From Gelatoporia subvermispora B (Eukaryota; Basidiomycota; Agaricomycetes; Polyporales; Gelatoporiaceae), in the NCBI GenBank assembly GCA_000320605.2, contig KB445796.1, positions 2,107,191-2,171,190 on the forward strand: a DNA stretch of 64,000 bases. The letters run 5' to 3'. Within the stretch, counting starts at the first letter, position 1. Every line of letters starts with the position of its first letter. The notes under the pieces were generated by a model, which worked only from the letters and a program-made list of their open reading frames with translations, was not told where the DNA came from and ran no database searches. A program made the translations under genes and the position numbers. Below are positions 48,038-59,516 of the stretch, piece by piece.

Positions 48038-49861
48038 TCATGTGTACGAAATTTCCGGTACGCATAACAAGTCACCATTGCGGAGGTTCAGCCGACCATA
48101 CTCATCCAAGTGCCGCTCCTGGTACCGAAATTTCCTGAAGTTATAGGGCACGTCTGAATCCCTCGTATGTATGTCGTAATATTCGACCTCGTTTACAATC
48201 TGCGCCGCCGCATCGAGCTGTGCCGTAGTAGCAACGATGCATTCGCTCAGCACAAGTTTCCGAACCTGCGCTCCCGCGGCTCGCCGGGATTCCAGGGTGG
48301 ACAGCAAACAGTCCATCGCATCCGGTCCGGGAGACGCCTGAGCAGGGCCCTGCCAGAGACTGCACCCGTCGAATTCGAGTATTTGCAGTCTGGGCAGGAC
48401 GAAGGAGCCCGCGCTCTCATCCTCGGGTGGTGCCGCGCGGGATTGCAGGACGTTGACGAGGGTAGGACTCTGAAGGTCCCAGACATCGAGGAGGGCAATG
48501 CCATCCATCATGGCGAACAACTCCCGCAACTGCTCAGGCGACGGGATCTCCGACTGCACGCGCAACGCTCGCACGCCCGAGAGCGGCACACCCCTGCATA
48601 TGTCCCAGAGCACGTCCATCCCCAGGCTGCGCATGTCGCCGCCTCGGATCTTCAGGTGGAAGTCTGGATCGAACTGGTTGGAGTGATGTACGAAACCGGG
48701 ATCCAAGGCGGCGAACAATTCCGGGGCTGTCGATACGTCCTCCAAGAATTGTTCGGCAACCCTACTCGACCATGCACATATCTCCAGGAAAAATCCTGTG
48801 AGTTTGACGGAGAACGCGTAAATCTGAGGCGGATTCCGGAGAAATGCGGAGAATGGGCCAACAAGGCCTGAGGCCGTCTCAATTGAGCCGCACATAAGGT
48901 GGGCAGAGGAGACGACGGGTGAATGAATGTTATGGAGAAGCGCGACGCAAGTCTCTGACCGGAGCTTGTCGCCGCGAATCATGAAGGTGTAGAAACGCGG
49001 CAGCGGAACCACATCTGCCCACAGCGCCTCGTCCTCCAGAGCTCTATTGGGAACAACATTGCTGAGGTCGATGCTCTCGAGGGACGGCATGTTCCTGAGC
49101 GCAGAGAGTATTTCCGAAACGTTGACGGTAACTCCGGAGTCTGTAGGATACTTCCATACGAGTGTGGTCACTGTCGGGCACAGAATTGAGCTCGTCCAGG
49201 TCATGAATGGGCAGTTCTCGATCCGGACGTGGCGAAGCTGGGGACTACGCGAGTGAAGCGACAATTGCGATATATCGATTCCTGGCCCATCTATCATGCT
49301 TAAGCCGTCCCACTCCAGTTGTAAACTAGTCAGAGGGATCGGAAGGTCCCGCAAGTTGGCTGCGAGCTCCCCAGCCCATTTGTCGAGTGCCAAGATCTTG
49401 AGGTCAGCCACTCGGTGCGTCTCCCGCAGGACAAGTTTGAGAGCATCAACTCTTGTGCGGTCATAGGCAAGTCTAGCACAGACATGCAGAGGCACCTGGG
49501 CTGTCCGAGAGAGTACTTTCTCCATCCACTCCGGATTAGTGACGAGTATGTCATTCCACAGCCTCGGGGTTGATAGTGCGACTTTACGCCAGTGGTGACA
49601 GACTTCTATCACCTTCGTCCATGCATATCCACAATCCGGCACCAGCATGTTTTGAAATACTTGGGGCTGCAAGACGTATGACGGCGGAAGGGGGCCGGGG
49701 CCCTTGGGGGTGTGGAGAACACTCGTAGCGTACTGTTTGAATATATCGGAGAGTACCTCGGGCGGTATGCGGCTTATAGGGCACGTAGATAAATGAGCGT
49801 CATGCACGCCCTGCTGCACCAGCGCCGCGTGAGCCAGGAGTTGGAGGCCATCGGCGTTCAT
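48038..49861 (-). CDS. F-box/LRR-like protein, paralog C
   Basis: A single exon of 607 codons, ATG 49861 (MNADGLQLLAHAALVQQGVH). F-box CPISRIPPEVLSDIFKQYAT, then YAWTKVIEVCHHWRKVALST, PRLWNDILVTNPEWMEKVLS. The leucine-rich-like body matches A and B (SPQLRHVRIENCPFMTWTSS, ILCPTVTTLVWK, VRALRVQSEIPSPEQLRELF, MMDGIALLDVWDLQSPTLVN, VRKLVLSECIVATTAQLDAA). It carries an extra Pro/Gly-rich loop after the F-box (HTPKGPGPLPPSYVLQPQVF) absent from B. Intact frame. Likely SCF adaptor by family. The three-gene array A-B-C is a lineage-type expansion. Confidence 0.85.
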   Translation of the reverse strand: MNADGLQLLAHAALVQQGVHDAHLSTCPISRIPPEVLSDIFKQYATSVLHTPKGPGPLPPSYVLQPQVFQNMLVPDCGYAWTKVIEVCHHWRKVALSTPRLWNDILVTNPEWMEKVLSRTAQVPLHVCARLAYDRTRVDALKLVLRETHRVADLKILALDKWAGELAANLRDLPIPLTSLQLEWDGLSMIDGPGIDISQLSLHSRSPQLRHVRIENCPFMTWTSSILCPTVTTLVWKYPTDSGVTVNVSEILSALRNMPSLESIDLSNVVPNRALEDEALWADVVPLPRFYTFMIRGDKLRSETCVALLHNIHSPVVSSAHLMCGSIETASGLVGPFSAFLRNPPQIYAFSVKLTGFFLEICAWSSRVAEQFLEDVSTAPELFAALDPGFVHHSNQFDPDFHLKIRGGDMRSLGMDVLWDICRGVPLSGVRALRVQSEIPSPEQLRELFAMMDGIALLDVWDLQSPTLVNVLQSRAAPPEDESAGSFVLPRLQILEFDGCSLWQGPAQASPGPDAMDCLLSTLESRRAAGAQVRKLVLSECIVATTAQLDAAAQIVNEVEYYDIHTRDSDVPYNFRKFRYQERHLDEYGRLNLRNGDLLCVPEISYT

Positions 49862-51437
49862 TTTGGAGACCCAGGCGGGTTACAGAGACGCTCGGCAACG
49901 TGCCCTATCAAAACAAGTCTCAGCGATGATACACTCGATATATTATTAATGCGAGAGCACCTTGACAACTCCGGGGGAGGCGTCGGTGAGCGTCCTAAGC
50001 AAGGATGGGCTCAATGTCTTAGGGGCTGAGGTCGAGTGTTATGTAGTCACGGTCCCGTGACTATACGCGTGACCGACGCGTCGTGCATATGGCGAGACGT
50101 AGTAGTACGCGCTTTTCGAGTTCCGACTCCCAGACGCGCGGCAATGTGTCCTCGGCGAGATGCTCGGGCGAGAAACGCGTTCACTGCCTTTTTGACATGG
50201 ATCCGTGCATATGTCTCAGCTTCGAGTATCCTTTCCCATAGGATAGTTGACGGGTCTGGGAGCAAGAATATCGAAGAAATTCTCCATGGAGTAACTGTCA
50301 AGTTCGACGAATGGATCCGAAGCTGTCTCGAAGCTGCCCGCGGCAATGCCTAGGAAATCTCACTGGTCAGAATATAGCCCAAAGACAGAATAATAGCGAC
50401 GCACGGAGCTTGTCGAAGTTTTCTCGTCTGACCGAGAAACCCGCGCAACAGCGACAGAAACCAGGCAACCTCACTGGGTCAGCGAAGAGCCGAGTGACAT
50501 CATGCACGGTAGCTTCGCGTGGATAGAACGCCCGCCACGTTCAGAATTTTCCGGGCGAACAGCGCACCGATTCTGCAAGCTCGTCGAGTAGGTCGCTGGA
50601 TGCTCCGTAGATATCCCGATCGGAACCGGGGCAAGTAGCTGTCAGCACCCTCGACCCGAGTCCGCCAGTTCTAGGCCAGAACAGTCTCCTGTAATGTGTG
50701 TGACGAATGGCGGAAAGCTAGCGCGAAGGTCCGAGTGAGGATGCGTGGGGACCCTACTCGTGGTGCGACACCCGGAGTGATCTCCACAATACATACGTAT
50801 GACTGCGTCCGGGATGACATGGATTAATTTGCGTAGTAGGTATGGAGAGGAAGAGGCCTGACGGACATCTCATTTGCGGAATGGAAAAGCCAGCGTGCCG
50901 CCCATTCGGCGGAGTTGGACCGGATTGAGGGGAGACGGGCGAGCAGAGCAGCTCAGAGCGGCATATAATCCCGGAATAGCATCATCAGGAAGAACGCGTC
51001 GAGCTGTGCAGCCAGGAACGCGCGCTCAGAGGGCGGGTTTAAAGACTCGGAAAGGAGACGACTGGGGCTGCGCGCTGATGGTGACTGCTGGACGTGTCGG
51101 CATGCGTTCCGGGGCATGCAGACGCGCTACGAGCGAGCGTTGCGACCGCCGCTTGGGTCTCATACACGACGGCCAGGATCCCCCTCTCGATTGAACGTGG
51201 CAGGGCGTCGACCCGAGTTACGCTGCGCTGTGCATGATGTGTGATGAACTGGAGATACTGTTGACGAATAACCAAGAAAAGGTTCCGCGAAGCCGCCACG
51301 GTGGTCAAGGACAGAGATACACGTGGCCTAGACGCCCATTTATTGACGATAATCTAGAGCGTTTATAGCTGGACGCATTGAGCGGCCTCGATACCAGGCG
51401 CTTTTGGCATTGTCGTCCTTTCCTCCTCCCATCCTCC
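49862..51437. other. 1.6-kb divergent intergenic region
   Basis: Between F-box C (-) and the MAPKK (+). It holds the shared element at 50044-50071. ORFs up to 106 codons are overlapping and unsupported. Confidence 0.4.
50044..50071 (-). promoter_or_regulatory. Shared upstream element, paralog C copy
   Basis: TAGTCACGGTCCCGTGACTA, then TACGCGTG. The first 20 bases form an almost perfect inverted repeat (TAGTCACGG/TCCCGTGACTA). It lies 183-210 bp upstream of ATG 49861. Confidence 0.55.
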
Positions 51438-53510
51438 ATGATGCACTCTTTGCACCCGAGCCCAGCACGCCCGCTGGGCCCCAGGAGCATACAACGCTCA
51501 GTCTCCCCAGCTCCCCCCGCCGGCCTCCCCGAAGTCGCCCCCCTCAACGTGCGCAAGTCAACGAGGGAACAGGCCACTCCGGCCTCGTCCTCCAACCTCC
51601 GTCCAGGAATCCCAGGACGGCCAGGAAGCTCGCCATCGCGCCCAAAACTCAAGCTCGCCTTGTCCAATTTCAGCAGTAACACTGAAGAGAGCCCATTCAT
51701 GGGTGGGTATGCGGGCGGGCCAGCGCCGTCCCCCCCGCAGCCCAACCGTGTCTCCGACACAAGTGAGGGGAAGACCATCACCAACCCAAATGAAGGCACG
51801 GTCAAGCCAGAGATCACCATTTCGCCGCGCCCACGGCCACCACCTGTAGTATCCATGGAGAACATCCGCCAGACCGTCGAAGAGTTCGATCAGTGGTCCG
51901 ACGACGTGCTCGAGGAGCTCGCCCGGTTGGGCGAGGGCGCGGGTGGCGCGGTGTACAAGGTGCGCGACCGGCGGACGGGCGCGGTGATGGCACGCAAGGC
52001 GATCACGACGCTCGAGGCGCCGATGAAGCAATTGCTGCGCGAGATCCAGATCATGTCCTCAACGTCGCACCACAACATCATCCACTTTTATGGCGCATAC
52101 ATCTCCCCATCGTCATCCGAAGTCAAGGTGCTCATGGAGTTCGGCGAGGGCGGCTCTCTCGAGTCCGTCGGTAAGCGCATGCGCGAGATCGGCGGCCGTG
52201 TAGGCGAGAAGGTTGCAGGGCGTATCGCAGAGGGGGTGCGCAGTCTATTGGATTTCAAAGCACTCTATCGTAGCTGACACATGTTATTCAGATCCTTCAG
52301 GGTCTTGCATACCTTCATTCGCGCAAGACGATTCACCGCGATGTGAAGCCACCGAACATCCTGCTCACTCGAGAGGGTGTTGTCAAACTCTGCGACTTTG
52401 GCGTGTCCGGCGAGCTGATCAACTCGATCGCGGGCACGTTCACTGGGACGCAATTGTACATGGCTGTGAGTTGTGACTAATGTTCGGCATTTATACTGTG
52501 TTGCGATATCTGACACCCATCTTCCCCAGCCTGAACGGCTGTCAGGCCTGGACTACACCATTCGTTCCGACGTTTGGTCAACAGGGATATCTCTACTTGA
52601 ATTCGTCCAGAACCGTTTCCCATTCCCCAACGATCTGGCGGCGATTGAGCTCATGATGTACATCACACAAAATGAGGTATGTGTTTTCATATTCTCTCAG
52701 GTCCCCACAAACCCCTCGACGCGCTCTTCGCGAATGTCGATCAATGCGCTGTGCGGTCTCACGTCGGTGTTCTGCTGTGCTGTCTTCTGATCCCTTCATC
52801 CGCCACTCCCGTGATGCATGATGCTAACTTTATCCCACGTGCAGCCGCCAGAACTTGAAGATGAGGAGGACATCAAATGGAGCCCTGAGATGAAAGATTT
52901 CATGAAGGCCACGTATGTCACTTACTCTGTCTCACGTCACTTGCTCTGTCTCATCCCGTCTTGTCTCTGATCCTGATATTGTCTGCGCCTATTCCTGAAC
53001 TCCCTCCTGGAACATGTCTTACATGGACGCACCTGGACCATTGTCATCTGACACGACATCTATGACGTGACGCGCCGCCGCTGTGCACGCTTGGGCCGCC
53101 GCCAGCCTCACGCGCGACCCCAATCTGCGGCCAACGCCTCGAGACATGCTCGAACACCCCTGGATCATCAATATCATGCAGCAGCCCGTGAAGATGGACC
53201 ACTTCATGCGCAAGGTCTGGGGCTGGCGCAGCCCCCGCAGGCCCGGCGCAAGGTACGTCATTTTACCCGTTCTCCCCCTCCGGGTTCCCATGGTTGCCGA
53301 GATCCTTGTCTCTCAACCCTGTATGCGCTGCTTGTCATGTCCCCGATCCCGCTATGCTTCCATTGTGGCGCATACTGACGTTCTTCGCTATGTAGTTCAT
53401 CGCGCCCTAGCTCAAGCAGGAGCGACCACCCGTCCCTCGACACCTCGATGGCCGGCCTGACCCTTGGCGACGCGCCCGGCTCAGACTCGCCGCCCCGGAC
53501 AGACACGTAG
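51438..53510 (+). CDS. MAP kinase kinase, probably MKK1/2-like (cell-integrity pathway)
   Basis: Dual-specificity kinase of a MAPK cascade. ATG 51438 ([20 protein letters not shown]) begins a Pro/Ser-rich N-terminus of about 150 residues. The kinase domain has the glycine loop [13 protein letters not shown], catalytic Lys in [27 protein letters not shown], then over an intron [20 protein letters not shown] with [25 protein letters not shown] (activation loop with Ser/Thr sites), [26 protein letters not shown], and [20 protein letters not shown]. The last exon is Ser-rich and ends [14 protein letters not shown] 53508. Exon breaks lie near 52240, 52465, 52678, 52915-53107 and 53253-53395. The ELxNSxAxTFTGT loop favours the MKK1/2 group over PBS2/STE7, but this is not certain. 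Confidence 0.88.
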
Positions 53511-54467
53511 CCGCGTCCCGGCCTGATCCTGGGTTGCCCCCCCTTCCTCACAAATCCCCGCACATCTCCACCAGTCCCGCACGCACTTCGATCTCGCTTC
53601 ATCGTACATCTTTCCACATCTCACCACTTGGTTCCGGCTCTATCTGAACGCATCTCGCCGCCATCGCCATCGCCCCAGTCCCCCTATCGTCCCTCTCGTC
53701 ACCTCTCGCGCCTGACCCACGTGCCGCACGCCGCACGCACTTACGACCCCCATGCCCATGCCCCGCTAGTATACCACGGACGCTCCCACGCGCTTAATCG
53801 CGCACCTCACGTCGGACGGGCTGCACGCCCCTTGCCTCTGCCCCGCGCAGAGCGGGCCGCTTGCAGCCGGAGTATGCGGCGTGTCCTGCGCACCTGTACA
53901 AGAAACACTCCATTCACGAAATCACGCGGCACGGCGGATCCATAGAAGACGCACTTGGCGGCTGTTTGGTTGGACACTTTAGCGTGCGTGTCGAAAGGAA
54001 TACGTGTAGCACCGCTTGTAATGAATGCGCTGGTTGTATGTACTTGGGTACACTCGGAACGGAATGCATTGCTCGAATCTGTCTAGTCCTGAAGCACACG
54101 TGTGATTGTGTTCTGTCACTCGGCAAATGAAATCCCGAGACCATTGGTGTCAATCACGTAGTTCAGGTTGGTACTACGCATGATGGCTACGCGGATCGGG
54201 ATCGAAGAGTGTTCTATTTCGTACTATACACACGAGGATTACGAGGCGTTTACTACTCTTAACGATACAAACAATGCAACGTGCTATGAACCACTCTACA
54301 ACTTGGAAAGTACTGATTACAATGAAAGGGTGGTCCTGATGTTCACGAACGTCCGAAACTATGAAAGCGAATCGAGAAACAGGACGATGCTCAAGAAAAC
54401 TGGCGAACGGAGGAACACACTACGATGCATAAACGATTGTTCTTGATGGGCCGCGGCGCGGTCTCGC
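53511..54467. other. Intergenic, convergent 3' ends
   Basis: C-rich MAPKK 3' flank, then plainer sequence. Small ORFs (53628-53945, 54168-54446) are not supported. Confidence 0.4.
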
Positions 54468-57242
54468 CTAGGATTTGACCATCATACCACCGTCGACTCT
54501 CTGAGGACCGTTCATCGCACTAGCAGGCGCCGAAGAGCCTCCGCGGCCTTTCTTGCCTCTGCCGCCGCGTCTGGCACCTCGGCCTCGGCCACCCTCTTGA
54601 CCTCTCGCACCACCCTCTTTGCGACGACCCGGATCGTCCCGTCCAGACACATTGCCAAGAGCGGATCCCGCCTGGGCGCGATGCACGTTAACACTCGGCA
54701 GTCTCACGGTCGCCTGAGCAGACATTGAGTCACGGTCTGATTGCATCCAGCCGGGTCCAGGGTAGTGCTCTACGGCATGACTGTGCTCTAGAAGAGCCTC
54801 GTGGGATGCCCTTCGGGTGGTAGGTCCTTGATCCAGTGGACTCGGCGGGGTATACAAGTATGGAGGGCTAGCAGCATGAGCACTCGCATTGGCAACACCT
54901 CCAGAGGAGTAACTACGAGCGCGAGCCGGAGAGTTGGCAGGTGAGGGAGAGAGTCTTTGTTCAATGTCTTCCTCAGGGACCGAAGATAAGCGCCGCTGAA
55001 TGAGACGAGTGAGAGGGATCGAGCGTGTTTGCTGGTGGGAGAAGCTGCGCAACCTAGGCTTTGGAGACGTCGGTGAAGGAGGCGTAGCGGTCAGCGGCGA
55101 TGGAACATGCACACCCCGTCGCGAGTTCGTGTCCCGCACAGATAGACCGTTTGTGGCGTACGGCGTATTCGGAGGAGGTCGTGGCACTGCTGGAAGCGCA
55201 TGCTCAAGTGCGGCCTGCACGTGTATATCCGGCAGTCTGGAATCGTGAATCTGAAAATATTCAGCGAGTGATCTCATGAGAGATGCGTCAGCGGTGTAGC
55301 CTGCTGCCGAAAACACCGGAGACCCCTGTAGTATGTTCGAGAGATCTTGCGCCTGGGATTTGTGGTTAGGACTCAGGAACTGTGGCCTGCGACCGATATT
55401 GCCAGCACTTGCAGTAGTGACCTTATCAGAGATGGTCTTCCGGATCTCGGGGACATTATATCCAAGTGCAGTTTGTTGCGCCAAGCCAGCTGAAGACATT
55501 CTAGGCAATGCAGACGCAGCAATCAGTTCGGGAGACCAGAGAGATTCCTGGTACGGCGAGAAATCAGAAGACCATAGAGGAGAGCTTGAGCTGGGCGGCG
55601 TGGGCAGGTGATGTTGCAATTGCTGCTGTCTGAACTTGTGTGCTATCTCGAGAGCAGACATACGACGAGGTGTGTTGTCATGGGAAGCGAACGGTAAATG
55701 ACCAGCTAAAGAATCTAGAATTATGGGAGAGCGGGTAGCGCTAGCGGCAGGAAGGCCTGAAGTAGACATAGTGGAGTCACGGGTCCCAGAGACGGCATGA
55801 CTATTCTTATGAATGGACCCAGGAGAGAGCCCCAAATTTCTAGACTTTGACTGACCCAAGAGCACAGATCGCCAGTCAACTTCAGATTCATCACCGAGGT
55901 GGCTGATGCGCAGATCCGACATGGAAGAATTTAGCGTGCGATCACCGATAAAGTCATAGTTACGATCATAGCCAAGGTTCTCGGATTGTAGCCTGAGAAT
56001 GTGGCCGAGATCAATCGGGTCTTGTCCATGAAGGAGACTGTCAATTGCATCCTGACGTTGGTTCTTCGAGGCGTGCGGTTTGTGCTCGCGCGATACGTAG
56101 GGTGCATGTGGTCTTACGCGGCGGTTGCTGAAGTCTTTCGAGTCTGCAGACTCGACATTGCCAGGTGATTTTTGTAGACGAGGAGGGAGATTTGCCTGAT
56201 TCAACATAGTTGGACGGTGTGACCGGTTCGGAGTCGAATGGGACTGCGGCTGAGAAAGAAATTCCGAACGTCCTCGGGTGGCCGCTGAATCCTCTCCCTC
56301 AAGACCCCATATCATACGGGATAGGTTGTCTGGTTCCTCAATGATGGTGCCCTCGGCCCCCCTGCAGATGTGCGGTGAGTAGGAGTAAGACAGATGACAG
56401 TTGGTTCCTTACGAGGGACAACGCGCATACGGTAACGACAGTGGTCCATGGAGGGCGGGTATGGGACGCGGCGGCGATTTTGCCCAAGACACCCAACCTG
56501 GAAAGCGTCAATTGTGTCCAAACTCACAGGAAGAAAGCTGACCCTCATCGTCGGTGTGCGTCGGCCGAGAGCTTTCAAGGTGTGTACGATTGCGCAGGAA
56601 TCGCTCCGGAAGCTGAGTCTTATTTGCGATGAATACGATGGACTCCGGTGATGAAGGGGGAGACGGCGTATGCGGCAGATCTGTTGCCTGGGAGCGCACT
56701 CGAACACGAGGGCTCTCTTCGTCCGCATCTATCAGCGAATTCTCCAGGCTGCCCGAATAGATGTCGTGACTGTATTGTTCAGGTAACGGCATAGAGACCA
56801 CGCGTAGGGTAGTTTCCTCGAAGACCTCTTTGGCAGAGTATGCGGAGGCTGTCTCCGGTAGAGATAGAATCCTAGAGGTTACCTTGCGTCCGGTCGGTGT
56901 CGAAGGCCATGCTCTAGGTATTTGACGCCTCTTGAGTTCACGCTTCGCAGTGCCGATGGAAGGTCGCGGACTCGGGTCACTGAACTCGTTCGAGCTATCT
57001 CCAACATGACTATATGCGCCTCCAGAAGTGTCCGAACTTGTTGTAGGCGGCGATTCGCACGTCGAGGATACCGACACATTAGACGTATAAGACGCAGTAT
57101 CGGTAGAGCACCTCGGATCTGACGTTACAAGCCCAGGTGTATTAAGAATGGACACCAAGCAGTCGTCCGTTTGGACGCCCTTGTCGATATACTGCCTAAT
57201 GTCGATATGTGGGCTACCGGGTCCTCTGATCCGAGACGACAT
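54468..57242 (-). CDS. Large disordered protein with conserved central motif and Arg/Gly-rich tail
   Basis: Two long frames (57242-about 56565 and 56315-54468) join through a 70-nt exon. After DDEG comes WVSWAKSPPRPIPALHGPLS, LPYARCPS, then GAEGTIIEEPDNLSRMIWGL. Both flanking introns (donor GTCAGC after 56565, donor GTAAGG at about 56410, acceptors TTCCAG and CTGCAG) keep phase. ATG 57242 (MSSRIRGPGSPHIDIRQYID) is preferred; the frame is open further up. The short hydrophobic/Pro motif in the middle looks like the only conserved element. The remainder is Ser/Pro/His-rich and disordered, and the last ~40 residues are RGG-like (GGRGRGARRGGRGKKGRGG), suggesting RNA binding. I do not recognise the family. 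Confidence 0.65.
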
Positions 57243-58151
57243 AGCCTCTGCGCGTTGCTTATGCGGAGACGGAGCGCTGAGATGGTGGACGTCGCGGACA
57301 AAGTGCGGGTCTGTCGGAGCTCGAAAACGCGACGGAACGCGGTTCGTTTTGTCGCGTCGGTCACGCGGGCGCGTCTCCTCGGCGATGCTGGCGCCGCCAC
57401 AACTATGGCTTTCATAGACCACATACACTTGTTGAAGACAGATCTCTGTGATGTAGACTGCGGTGCGCGACATAGGGAGGATTGACAAACGAGTAATTCA
57501 TATATCCTCCGATCCTGAACAGCTCTTCTTGGCGTAAAGCTAGCTCAGGTTTCCTCAGCACTTCTCTCACAGCAACTCAGAACAGACTCGATTGATGATT
57601 TCCAACCAAAGATGCACCAAAGCCAGTATTTGACAGAACTTCTGCTTTGCCATACTTTCTGCTGCAATAGCCGGGGCGTTCGGATGAAAGCTGGACACCT
57701 TCCTATTGCTCTGACGCCTCGCTCGATTTCTCCCAGCCGTTTCGTATGGGTACACACTGCACAAGCACGGGTAAATCGACATGTACGGATCTCATGCAAG
57801 GTGTGTGTCGGTGTTGTCTGTGACCCCATGTGTCCGCGCAGGTGCCCTGGGATGCCGGCGCTCTGTGCTGTTCCCGTTGAGAATTACCTGATTTGACAGT
57901 GTCTAAGCATTTGTGTCACCTAAAGTTTATTGTCTTGCCGCTTTGATGGGGAACTGTAGCCTGGGACAATCACAGCACGCGTTACCGTGAAATTTCTTGC
58001 GGCCACAGAGTCTCCTTCCCCGCTGAACCCCCCTTTCACCGTCATCCGTTATCCAGTGAGACTGAGGTGGGTTCCTGTCATAAATGAGAAACTACGGCCC
58101 ACTGCTGATAGCCTAGCGCCGGTAGCTCCCAGTGAGCCCTGTGCACACAAT
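57243..58151. other. Divergent intergenic region
   Basis: Between the disordered-protein gene (-) and F-box D (+). Open frames in the right part (from about 57987) are upstream extensions of F-box D without an ATG in frame. Confidence 0.4.
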
Positions 58152-59516
58152 ATGGGCCGTGAAGATGAAGACCGAAGAAGACTCACGCTGCAATATCACG
58201 CATTGAATGTCCGGTGGAACTCGCCCATCTCGCGCGTACCGGAGGAGATATTGGCAGAAATCTTCCTCTTCTATGCCGAAGACGTGGGCGACGCCTTAAA
58301 AATGGGCGAATCCTCGGCACCAAACGGACACGACTCGAGTCATGGCCTAGGTCAAGGTTCCAGGAAAGGATGTCACTGGCTTTGGATTACCCAGTTCTGC
58401 CGACGCTGGCAGATGGTTGCCCTGTCCTATCCAAGGCTGTGGCGCAACATCTGCGTCGGTCCTAATCCACTATGGGTAGCTGAACTCCTCCGGCGGTCGG
58501 GGCGGGTTCCACTGCGTGTCTGTGCAGTCCTCAGTGACGACGAGACGGGCCATAAGCGTCTCGATACACTCAGGACTATCGTATGGGAGACGGGCCGTAT
58601 TACTGCACTCACACTCGATTTTGCCTTGACACATCTTGGGGCCATACAAGATCTACTACGTCAGCTTCCGGATGACCTCAAGGCGTTGGATGTTGCTCTG
58701 ATAGGCGTGGGGACGCCGACAGGCGCTGATGAAGACCACCTGGCCATTGCTGCAAAATCACAAAATATTAGGGTCCAGCATATCGCCTTAGCCGACGTAT
58801 CATTCGTGACACGAGTCAGCCCATTGTTCTGCCCAACCCTGACGACGCTGTCCTGGACTTCGACGCACCACTCGCCTCAGTTTACCACACTATCCCACGT
58901 CCTCGACTTCTTAGAAGCTTTGCCTCTCCTTGCGGACATCACATTGGACAACGTTCTGCCATTCGCTTTGGTCGAAGATCATGCAAATAGGATGATCACT
59001 CTGCAGTGTCTGAAGTCCTTGAAGCTTTCCGGTACTCTAGTCGGACTTCCTGCGTCGGTGTGCGCCACCCTCCTCGATCATCTCAACCTCCCAGATATTT
59101 CGACAACGACGCTCGAATGTACCAGCACGGGTGTCGACGACTCGGAATTCGTTCTTCCATTCGCAGGCCTGCTGCAGCAAGCGGCAGAAATTCATACGTT
59201 GCATGTGGATCTCGATACTTGGGGCTTGGATCTCCGCATGTGGGCAGGCGAAGAGTCGGTCGGTTGTACGCCCGCATGGTCTCACTGCACTCGTGGCAAC
59301 TTCAATCTCACATTATCCTCAAGCTCATTGCGCCTGGGCCACCAAGTACTTCTTCCTTTCTTCCAGACTGCGCCTCTCTCGAACGTCCGGACAATGGCCG
59401 TCTCCTTGCTTCAACTACAGTTAGGAGACTGGAGGGAAATGCTCGCTTGCGTGCCACAAGTCACTGTCCTGGAGATCTCGCGGTGCCTGAGGCCCGCTTA
59501 TTTGCACCCATTATAG
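58152..59516 (+). CDS. F-box/LRR-like protein D, interrupted by in-frame TAG
   Basis: The first in-frame ATG is 58152 (MGREDEDRRRLTLQYHALNV). F-box NSPISRVPEEILAEIFLFYA, then HWLWITQFCRRWQMVALSYP, RLWRNICVG, and a leucine-rich-like body (LFCPTLTTLSWTS, LPLLADITLDNVLPFALVED, LNLPDISTTTLE). This is the same architecture as A-C but more diverged. The frame stops at TAG 59514 after ISRCLRPAYLHPL, about 100 codons before paralogs end. The same frame is open again immediately after and shows the expected C-terminal repeats. It is either a nonsense allele or a naturally shortened protein. An intron ending TATAG was considered but would delete the conserved VTVLEIS strand. Confidence 0.7.
   Translation: MGREDEDRRRLTLQYHALNVRWNSPISRVPEEILAEIFLFYAEDVGDALKMGESSAPNGHDSSHGLGQGSRKGCHWLWITQFCRRWQMVALSYPRLWRNICVGPNPLWVAELLRRSGRVPLRVCAVLSDDETGHKRLDTLRTIVWETGRITALTLDFALTHLGAIQDLLRQLPDDLKALDVALIGVGTPTGADEDHLAIAAKSQNIRVQHIALADVSFVTRVSPLFCPTLTTLSWTSTHHSPQFTTLSHVLDFLEALPLLADITLDNVLPFALVEDHANRMITLQCLKSLKLSGTLVGLPASVCATLLDHLNLPDISTTTLECTSTGVDDSEFVLPFAGLLQQAAEIHTLHVDLDTWGLDLRMWAGEESVGCTPAWSHCTRGNFNLTLSSSSLRLGHQVLLPFFQTAPLSNVRTMAVSLLQLQLGDWREMLACVPQVTVLEISRCLRPAYLHPL

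Noticed and set aside
50874..51308. Short ORFs upstream of the MAPKK
   Set aside because: Arg/Gly-rich, overlapping on both strands. Likely 5' flank.
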